Shown piece after piece: positions 13,612 through 14,070 of a DNA stretch of 14,070 nucleotides. Positions within the stretch are counted from its first letter, which is position 1. Every line of letters starts with the position of its first letter. The translations under genes were made by a program, and so were the position numbers. Origin of the DNA: Clostridia bacterium (GTDB lineage Bacteria > Bacillota > Clostridia > UMGS1883); NCBI GenBank assembly GCA_021202495.1, contig JAJQCX010000119.1, forward strand, positions 1-14,070, in the 5' to 3' direction. The notes under the pieces were generated by a model, which was not told where the DNA came from, did not search any database, and saw only the letters and a list, made by a program, of their open reading frames with translations.

Positions 13612-14036
13612 ATGTTGATATTTTGTACTTTTATCAACTTCGTTTTGCTACCCTAAGATTTTACACTACTCTCAAACACCGCTGCCGCGGCGTCAAATCC
13701 GGCGTATGTTTTGCTACCCTAAGATTTTACACTACTCTCAAACTATAACGGCTGAGACTGAACCCAACATATGTTTTGCTACCCTAAGATTTTACACTAC
13801 TCTCAAACCTTCCGGACTGTCAAGGGAAAGAATATAATGTTTTGCTACCCTAAGATTTTACACTACTCTCAAACTATAACAGCTTCATCTATATTTAATT
13901 GTCAGTTTTGCTACCCTAAGATTTTACACTACTCTCAAACTGTTGCAAACAGCATCTGTTCAATGGTAAAGTTTTGCTACCCTAAGATTTTACACTACTC
14001 TCAAACAAGTATAAAATAATATTCTGAGTATGCCCA

Positions 14037-14070
14037 GGTTTGCTTCCCTAAGATTGTACAGTGCTCGCTT
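14037..14070. repeat. Decayed CRISPR repeat or tracrRNA anti-repeat, cut by the window edge
   Basis: The 34 visible bases align without gaps to the first 34 of the repeat, with eight mismatches (repeat positions 2, 9, 20, 25, 27, 31, 33 and 34), so decay is concentrated in the outer half. It lies exactly 30 nt from the last intact repeat, as a repeat would. It could also be the plus-strand anti-repeat of a tracrRNA, because on that strand it would pair with most of the minus-strand crRNA repeat. Confidence 0.7.

Larger units (their letters stand above)
13580..14070 (-). CRISPR. CRISPR array, probable type II, continuing to or ending at the window edge
   Basis: Six identical 36-nt repeats lie at 13642-13677, 13708-13743, 13773-13808, 13839-13874, 13905-13940 and 13971-14006. 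Each begins GTTTTGCTACCCTAAG and ends CTACTCTCAAAC on the plus strand. Decayed copies lie at 13580-13611 and from 14037 to the window end. Intervals are 30 nt except 13744-13772, which is 29 nt. The spacers differ from one another. Read on the minus strand the repeat begins GTTTGAGAGTAGTGTAA and ends AAAAC. That form, with the 36/30 geometry, is what I know from type II (Cas9) arrays of Firmicutes, so I assign the minus strand. A leader is not possible on the left, because the engB terminator abuts the first decayed repeat. No cas gene is visible, so the type call rests on the repeat alone. Confidence 0.95.

Noticed and set aside
13563..13692. Eleven bases (CTGCCGCGGCG) shared by the engB terminator and the spacer at 13678-13707, as possible self-targeting
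   Set aside because: Only 11 of 30 spacer bases match, and GC-rich palindromic words of this kind recur by chance. It is not adequate evidence of self-targeting.
13518..14019. Two open frames on the plus strand encoding a peptide repeat (FCYPKILHYSQT)
   Set aside because: They are translations of the CRISPR repeats and spacers. The periodicity is that of the array, there is no credible ribosome binding site, and no protein is needed to explain it.

Overview
The window reads as chromosomal DNA of an anaerobic, endospore-forming member of the Firmicutes (class Clostridia). The evidence is a complete gerA-gerB-gerC spore germinant receptor operon, strong AGGAGG-type ribosome binding sites, and an uninterrupted lon-engB pair, which is a familiar Firmicutes neighbourhood. 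I cannot name a genus from this sequence.

Layout, left to right. Positions 1-4150 hold a minus-strand sporulation-type operon: gerA, gerB, gerC, then a small membrane protein gene that runs off the left edge. The genes are separated by 10 nt or less, or overlap, and a weak forespore-type promoter precedes gerA. Positions 4153-5848 hold a second minus-strand unit: a divergent sodium:amino-acid (AGCS) symporter, then a 134-residue cysteine-rich four-helix membrane protein of unknown function, closed by a good terminator. A compact divergent promoter region at 5849-5966 separates this from a plus-strand pair: an intracellular GH13 alpha-glucan hydrolase and the iron-sulfur 23S rRNA methyltransferase RlmD, overlapping by 31 nt and closed by a terminator at about 9272-9307. 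Next come two divergent proteolysis genes, htrA (minus) and lon (plus). Their promoters overlap and share a perfect 7+7 inverted repeat. lon is followed, with a 1-nt overlap, by the ribosome-assembly GTPase gene engB and a strong terminator that looks bidirectional.

The last about 490 bases (13580-14070) are a CRISPR array: six identical 36-nt repeats, 29-30 nt spacers, and a decayed repeat copy at each end. The 36/30 geometry and the minus-strand motif GTTTGAGAGTAGTGTAA suggest a type II (Cas9) system. No cas gene lies in the window, so the type call is an inference. The right-hand decayed copy, cut by the window edge, could be either a terminal repeat or the anti-repeat of a tracrRNA. This is the most interesting open question here.

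How the genes relate: the gerABC products form an inner spore membrane receptor that senses germinants. htrA and lon are both envelope or cytosolic protein quality-control proteases, and their shared promoter region suggests joint control. rlmD and engB both serve the large ribosomal subunit. The remaining genes are ordinary nutrient metabolism.
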